A stretch of DNA of 9,158 nt from the NCBI GenBank assembly GCA_026710565.1, contig JAPOQV010000202.1, positions 1 through 9,158 on the forward strand, read 5' to 3'. Position 1 is the first letter of the stretch. Every line of letters starts with the position of its first letter. Origin of the DNA: Spirochaetaceae bacterium (GTDB lineage Bacteria > Spirochaetota > Spirochaetia > SZUA-6 > Bin103). Of this stretch, positions 5,748 to 9,158 are shown piece after piece. The translations under genes and the position numbers were made by a program. Under the pieces are notes generated by a model that worked only from the letters and a program-made list of their open reading frames with translations, was not told the DNA's origin and made no database searches.

Positions 5748-7394
5748 ATGCAACCCCACCTCATCCGTCCGCGGGAACTCGACACCCCCGACCTGGACTG
5801 GACCGGTCGCTGGCGCGGTGTGGACATCTGGCGGATGCTCACCGCGGCGCGGCACGGCGACGCGGGGACGCTACGGACAGCGCTCCAGGCGGATGCGACG
5901 CTGGCAGACGCCGAGTTCTGGTACATGACGCCGCTCCACTTCGCCGTGCGCGAAGGGCACATGGGAGCCGTCCGGGCGCTGGTGGATGCCGGCGCGGATC
6001 TTACCTACCGCAACGCGCTGTACGGCAACGACACGCTGCTGCAGATGGCGCTGGACCGGGGACACGAGGAGGTGGCCGCCTACCTGCGCCAGCACCTCCG
6101 CGCGCGGGCAGCGTCCTCAGGATCCCGCCACCCGATCCATGACGCGATCGAGGCGGGCAACGTCGAACTGGTGCGGGAGCGGCTGGCGGCGGAAGCGTCC
6201 GCCGCGAACGCCGGCGACCACCTGGGGCGGCGCCCCCTGCACTACGCGGTGCAGACGGGGCGTGCCGACCTGGTCGACCTGCTCCTGGAGCACGGCGCGG
6301 ATATCGACGCGGTCGGCTTCTCCGCCGATGACCGGATCGGAGTCGATGGTTTTCGCCCCGTGGCGGTCGCGCTCTGGCACCACCCGCTACGCCAGCGGAA
6401 CGACTACGCCATGGCACGCCATCTGCTGAAGCGCGGCGCCCGCTATTCCATCACCATCGCAGCGGCCCTGGGCGATGCTGCCCGGGTGGCCGAGCTGTTG
6501 CGCGGCGATCCGGCGGCCGCAGACGAGGCGGAGCCGTCCGGCAAGCGGCCGCTGTCCGCGGCGGCCGAGCGCGGACATGCGGAGATCGTGCGCATGCTGA
6601 TCGATGCCCGCGCCGACCCCAACCTTCCGGAGGGCAGGCTCTGCCCGCACGGCTACGCGCTCTGGGCGGCCGCGCGCAAGGGCGACCGCGACGTCGCGGA
6701 GCTGCTGCTGGAAGCCGGCGCCAATTCCAACGCAAGCGTCGAATCGTCCGGGAACCCGACCGAATCGGCTTCCGATGCCGAGATGCGCGCGCTACTGTAC
6801 CGCTACGGTGGGCGAATGCGGCTGTCGTCGCACTTCCATCAGGGCAACGTCGACACGATCGCGGCGCTCCTCGACGCGAAGCCGGAGCTGTTCGACGAGC
6901 ACGCCGCCGAGCAGGGGTTCACCCACTGCGTGTCGGCCGGCCATGAAGCGATGCTGCTCCTGCTGCTGGCGCGCGGGCTGCGCGTGCCGCCCGTGGTCAC
7001 CTACTGCCAGAGCTACCTGTGGCGCTCCGTGCCGCTCGCCCGCGTGTTGCTGGAGCACGGCATGGATCCCGACCTGCCCAACTGGCAGCAGATCCGGCCG
7101 CTGCACCACATGGCGGGGCGCGGGCAGATCGAGCAGGCGAAGCTGTTCCTGGAGTTCGGCGCGAATGCCAGCGCCGTGGACGAGGAGTTTCGCTCCACCC
7201 CGCTGGGCTGGGCAGCACGTTGCGGACAAACCGAGTTCGTCCGCTTCCTCCTGGATCATCTGACTCGGGTCGGGGCCGATGCTGCCGCGCCGGCAGTCCC
7301 GGCGTGGGCGCAACCGGCGGCGTGGGCGCGGCGCCGAGGCCACGATGACGTCGTCGCCCTGCTGGAGCAAACGTCAGCCAGCGGTAATCATTGA
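5748..7394 (+). CDS. Ankyrin-repeat protein, 548 residues
   Basis: The protein is almost entirely ankyrin repeats. Clear ones are MTPLHFAVREGHMGAVRAL (residues 60-78) with VDAGAD (79-84); LGRRPLHYAVQTGRADLVDL (159-178) with EHGADID (181-187); SGKRPLSAAAERGHAEIVRM (264-283); GYALWAAARKGDRDVAELLL (302-321) with EAGANSN; RPLHHMAGRGQIEQAKLFL (450-468) with FGANAS; and STPLGWAARCGQTEFVRF (483-500). Degenerate repeats fill 28-57, 95-114, 128-150, 234-255, 358-380 and 519-541. Non-repeat stretches at ~188-222 and 326-350 break the solenoid into blocks. There is no signal peptide, membrane segment or catalytic domain, so it is probably a cytoplasmic protein-binding scaffold; the partner is unknown. 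The ATG at 5748 lacks a Shine-Dalgarno sequence and lies 35 nt after the PEP-hydrolase-like stop. It probably belongs to the same operon. It ends 7 bases into a short ORF on the other strand. Confidence 0.93.
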   Translation: MQPHLIRPRELDTPDLDWTGRWRGVDIWRMLTAARHGDAGTLRTALQADATLADAEFWYMTPLHFAVREGHMGAVRALVDAGADLTYRNALYGNDTLLQMALDRGHEEVAAYLRQHLRARAASSGSRHPIHDAIEAGNVELVRERLAAEASAANAGDHLGRRPLHYAVQTGRADLVDLLLEHGADIDAVGFSADDRIGVDGFRPVAVALWHHPLRQRNDYAMARHLLKRGARYSITIAAALGDAARVAELLRGDPAAADEAEPSGKRPLSAAAERGHAEIVRMLIDARADPNLPEGRLCPHGYALWAAARKGDRDVAELLLEAGANSNASVESSGNPTESASDAEMRALLYRYGGRMRLSSHFHQGNVDTIAALLDAKPELFDEHAAEQGFTHCVSAGHEAMLLLLLARGLRVPPVVTYCQSYLWRSVPLARVLLEHGMDPDLPNWQQIRPLHHMAGRGQIEQAKLFLEFGANASAVDEEFRSTPLGWAARCGQTEFVRFLLDHLTRVGADAAAPAVPAWAQPAAWARRRGHDDVVALLEQTSASGNH

Positions 7395-7492
7395 AACAGG
7401 TCCTCGAGGGCGTTCCGCTGAACGAAATGCTTCTCGGGATTCTCGCGTACCAGCTCGGCCGGCACGTAAATCCGGTACTCAGGCCTAATCAC
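7388..7492 (-). CDS. Short unrecognised ORF, possible small protein or gene remnant
   Basis: From GTG at 7492 this frame encodes 34 residues: VIRPEYRIYVPAEL, then a charged helix-like stretch ending RNALEDLFQ. The composition is balanced and protein-like, unlike the Arg/Pro/Ala-rich shadow frames nearby. The DNA is also less G+C-rich than its surroundings. The frame is open further upstream (GTG at 7510, ATG at 7573), but there it overlaps the propeller gene and reads poorly. The GTG at 7492 overlaps the end of that gene by 8 nt, an arrangement compatible with coupled translation; no Shine-Dalgarno is visible. The stop overlaps the ankyrin stop region tail to tail. It could be a real small protein, or the surviving C-terminus of a longer gene. 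I do not recognise the family. Confidence 0.35.
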   Translation of the reverse strand: MIRPEYRIYVPAELVRENPEKHFVQRNALEDLFQ

Positions 7493-8396
7493 CTGTGTTT
7501 GAAGTGCCACCTTGCGGCCAGTCCCAGTGCACCAGGTCGTCGCTCCAGGCGAGGCCGAGCGAGGCATGCCCATGTACCTCCCGCAGTGCGCAGCCCGCAG
7601 GACTGCTGCCGTGGAAGAACATCAAATAGCGCCCGATCCCCGGCTCGGCGCGCAGGTCCAACACGTGGCCGGCGGTGATGCGCCCCTGGGCCCACGGCCA
7701 CTCGTGCTGCCCCAGGGTGAGCAGGCCGTGGTCCGTCCACCGCTCCAGGTCGCGCGAGCGCTTGACGCCGATGCCGTCGGCGGGGGAGTGGAACATCGTG
7801 TACTCGCCCTTCTCGGCCAGCAGGCACACGTTCTCTCCGGCATCGAGGCGGCCGCCATAGGTCCAGTGCCGCAGGTCGCGCGACCACGAGCGGCTGGCGC
7901 CGTTCTGCTTGTAGAAGCACCACCACGTGCCCGGTTCCGCCTGGTCCTCGATCAGGTAGGGGTCGATCATCCGCCCCATCTCCTCCCGAACCACCTCCGG
8001 ACCCTTGACCCGCAGCAGCTCCGGCTCCGACCACGCGGCAAGATCGCGACTGTGCATGGTGAATATGCGCGCGGTGTGGTCGGCCGGCCCGCCGTCGCGG
8101 CTGGGGTAGGTCTGCAGGCACATCAGCCAGCGGTCACGGTAGCGGATCACGTTCCCGGGGCTGGAGTAGTTGAGCGCCCGGTCGCGCGCGGTCACGTCGC
8201 GTGGCTCGCTCCAGGTGATCAGGTCGCGGCTCTCGATGACCGCCGTGGCCGCGCTCCAGCTCGAGTCGGCCGCTCCGCGAATGCTGCTGTGCCACACCCG
8301 GAACACGCCGTCGTGATAGTGCCCGCAGGGGTCGCGGTGCGCCTGCTGCGGGCTGCCGCGCAGAATGATCGGGCTCGGGATGGCGGTGAAGTCGAT
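7485..8396 (-). CDS. GH43/GH32-like five-bladed beta-propeller protein, start uncertain
   Basis: About 303 residues of glycosidase-like propeller. Counting from the ATC codon at 8396, the motif S(R/D)DLxxW occurs five times (SRDLITW 56-62, SRDLAAW 116-122, SRDLRHW 172-178, SRDLERW 214-220, SDDLVHW 285-291), one per expected blade. Blade 1 carries RDP with Asp22, the position of the catalytic base in GH43/GH32-type folds. Other blocks are LNYSSPGNVIRY, GRMIDPYLIED (Asp145), WWCFYKQNG, YTMFHSPADGIGVKRS and GRYLMFFHGS. It probably hydrolyses or binds a glycan, perhaps arabinose- or fructose-containing; substrate unknown. No ATG, GTG or TTG occurs in frame between the upstream gene's stop and blade 1, so the 5' end given is the last codon before the conserved start IDFTAIPSP, not a proven initiation site. 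The first in-frame GTG, within GVFRVWH, would delete the catalytic Asp22. A non-canonical start or a one-base deletion is likely. No signal peptide seen. Confidence 0.85.
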   Translation of the reverse strand: MDFTAIPSPIILRGSPQQAHRDPCGHYHDGVFRVWHSSIRGAADSSWSAATAVIESRDLITWSEPRDVTARDRALNYSSPGNVIRYRDRWLMCLQTYPSRDGGPADHTARIFTMHSRDLAAWSEPELLRVKGPEVVREEMGRMIDPYLIEDQAEPGTWWCFYKQNGASRSWSRDLRHWTYGGRLDAGENVCLLAEKGEYTMFHSPADGIGVKRSRDLERWTDHGLLTLGQHEWPWAQGRITAGHVLDLRAEPGIGRYLMFFHGSSPAGCALREVHGHASLGLAWSDDLVHWDWPQGGTSNTGD

Positions 8397-8412
8397 ACGG
8401 GCAGGCGCACGC

Positions 8413-8418
8413 CCTCCT
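8413..8418 (-). promoter_or_regulatory. Strong Shine-Dalgarno AGGAGG without a matching in-frame start
   Basis: Read on the minus strand, AGGAGG overlaps the TAG stop of the upstream propeller gene. The nearest start-like codons are GTG at 8410 (2 nt away, too close) and CTG at 8404 (8 nt away, good spacing). Both are out of frame with the downstream propeller ORF. The in-frame ATC at 8396 is 16 nt away. The site strongly suggests that translation of the second propeller begins just here, which makes the missing start codon notable. Confidence 0.7.
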
Positions 8419-9158
8419 ATGGAGAAAAGGTGAACGAGTACAACTGCGCCCCGCCGTAGAGGTGGAAGCGCAGGCGTATCGGCCCCACGCCCACCCCGGC
8501 CAGAGTCCTGTGCTCCCGCCACGCCACAGGAGCCGCGATCGAGTCGGCCATCAGCGGGCGGGCATCGGCGGCGCTGTAGCCGGGGATCGGCCGCAGGGTC
8601 CGGGCGTCGAGCACCTCCACCTCGATCCAGTCCCGCCACGGGATGGCGTGATCGAGGTTGACCGTGAGGCGCACCACGCCGCCGTCGGCGACCTCGATCG
8701 GCTGCGTGGTGACCTCGCCCGGGGCGATGGGATCGGCCGCCCGCAGGCTGGCGAAGCCGTCCTTGCGCAGCGTGGCCAGTCCCGTGCAGACGCGGCCTGA
8801 CGCCGGTCCGGTAAAGGTCGCGGCGGAGTTCTCGTTGAGGCCCGTGTAGAACAGCAGGATCCGGTCCTCGTGCTCGATGGCGCTGCCTCCGCCCAGCACC
8901 AGGAATCCGGAGTCCCACTCGCCTCGGTCTCCACGGGCGACGACCGGCACGCGCGGCTGCACGCGCTGAAACGGCCCGAGCGCGGAGGCGCTCACCGCAA
9001 GCCGGATGTCTCCGGTATAGATGCCGTACGCGTCGGCCGCCGGCTCGTCGGGCAGCTCGCCGCGGCGCAGCGCCATCCTCGCCTTGATCCGGTCCTGGCG
9101 GGTCAGGTTCAGAGCACCCTGTTTCGTGTAGCCCAGGTGGCCATGGAATGGCCGGTAG
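8417..9158 (-). CDS. Partial glycosidase-like protein: propeller end plus C-terminal beta-sandwich
   Basis: The frame is open from the window edge to a TAG at 8419-8417, giving 246 visible residues; the N-terminus is outside. The ATG at 9076 is internal: upstream codons continue in a conserved-looking style (FHGHLGYTKQGALNLTRQ). The first ~120 residues are the end of a GH43/GH32-like propeller, with YGIYTGDIRLAVSASALGPF, then GEWDSGFLVLGGGSAIEHED and RILLFYTGLNE. From LRKDGFASL on comes a beta-sandwich of the kind that follows such propellers: GEVTTQPIEVADGGVVRLTV, WIEVEVLDARTLRPIPGYSA, MADS, IRLRFHLYGGAQLYSFTF. The EVLD...PIPGYSAAD and LRFHL...LYSF signatures are familiar from putative glycosidases of many uncultured bacteria. 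It probably acts with the downstream five-bladed propeller in the same minus-strand operon. Catalytic residues cannot be judged from this part. Confidence 0.85.
   Translation of the reverse strand, partial: YRPFHGHLGYTKQGALNLTRQDRIKARMALRRGELPDEPAADAYGIYTGDIRLAVSASALGPFQRVQPRVPVVARGDRGEWDSGFLVLGGGSAIEHEDRILLFYTGLNENSAATFTGPASGRVCTGLATLRKDGFASLRAADPIAPGEVTTQPIEVADGGVVRLTVNLDHAIPWRDWIEVEVLDARTLRPIPGYSAADARPLMADSIAAPVAWREHRTLAGVGVGPIRLRFHLYGGAQLYSFTFSP

Noticed and set aside
5735..5800. A 13-bp exact direct repeat (CCGACCTGGACTG at 5735-5747 and 5788-5800) flanking the ankyrin start
   Set aside because: Only two copies, 53 bp apart and in different reading frames, in G+C-rich DNA with favoured GACCTG codons. 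Chance is enough; no regulatory meaning can be supported.
7390..7490. A bidirectional terminator between the converging operons
   Set aside because: I looked for an inverted repeat followed by T-runs and saw only short fragments such as the AGGCCT palindrome near 7481. Nothing supports a stable hairpin.
8405..8440. A programmed -1 frameshift joining the two minus-strand propeller genes at the CTTTTC run before the TAG
   Set aside because: The run is not a canonical slippery heptamer, the Shine-Dalgarno-like AGGAGG lies downstream of it rather than upstream, and each ORF looks like a complete protein end or beginning. A start-codon problem explains the data better.
7512..8459. A 315-residue plus-strand ORF across the second propeller gene
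   Set aside because: Its translation lacks domain features and is rich in Ala, Arg, Pro and Val, as expected for the complement of a G+C-rich gene. The minus strand carries clear repeated propeller motifs.

Overview
The window is dense, very G+C-rich bacterial DNA with short or overlapping gene junctions and strong G/C bias at third codon positions. The gene families (GH51 arabinofuranosidase, a Tm-1-like/PEP-hydrolase-like pair, a large ankyrin-repeat protein, GH43-like propeller proteins, a Phd/PIN toxin-antitoxin pair) fit a free-living or host-associated, carbohydrate-using bacterium. Uncultured high-GC lineages such as Spirochaetota, Latescibacterota, Poribacteria or Chloroflexota are possible. 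Nothing in the window fixes the taxon: there is no rRNA or phylogenetic marker.

Plus strand, 1-2208: the C-terminal end of an unidentified protein, possibly a glycoside hydrolase, is followed after 6 nt by a complete GH51-type alpha-L-arabinofuranosidase. It carries an inserted carbohydrate-binding-like beta-sandwich.

Plus strand, 2205-7394: a promoter-like sequence and a small palindrome precede a Phd/YefM-type antitoxin and an overlapping COG1569-type PIN toxin. Through an ATGA overlap the toxin runs into an unrecognised multi-pass membrane protein. That gene runs, through a second ATGA overlap with a perfect Shine-Dalgarno sequence, into a Tm-1-like (UPF0261) protein. A PEP-hydrolase-like TIM-barrel protein (the other half of the plant Tm-1 architecture) and a 548-residue ankyrin-repeat protein follow. 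No terminator-like hairpin was seen between these genes, so all six may be cotranscribed.

Minus strand, 9158-7388, converging on the ankyrin gene: a propeller/beta-sandwich glycosidase-like protein, truncated by the window edge, is followed by a five-bladed GH43/GH32-like propeller protein whose ORF has no ordinary start codon near its conserved N-terminus. A short unrecognised ORF overlaps the end of that gene.

The likely theme is catabolism of plant-type or other pentose-containing glycans (GH51 plus two GH43-like proteins) around a conserved but biochemically obscure Tm-1/PEP-hydrolase pair. I do not see a defence system, CRISPR array, transposon, tRNA or rRNA. The least ordinary features are the toxin-antitoxin/membrane-protein/Tm-1 coupling and the start-codon problem in the second propeller gene. 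No stretch of 300 bases lacks a gene.
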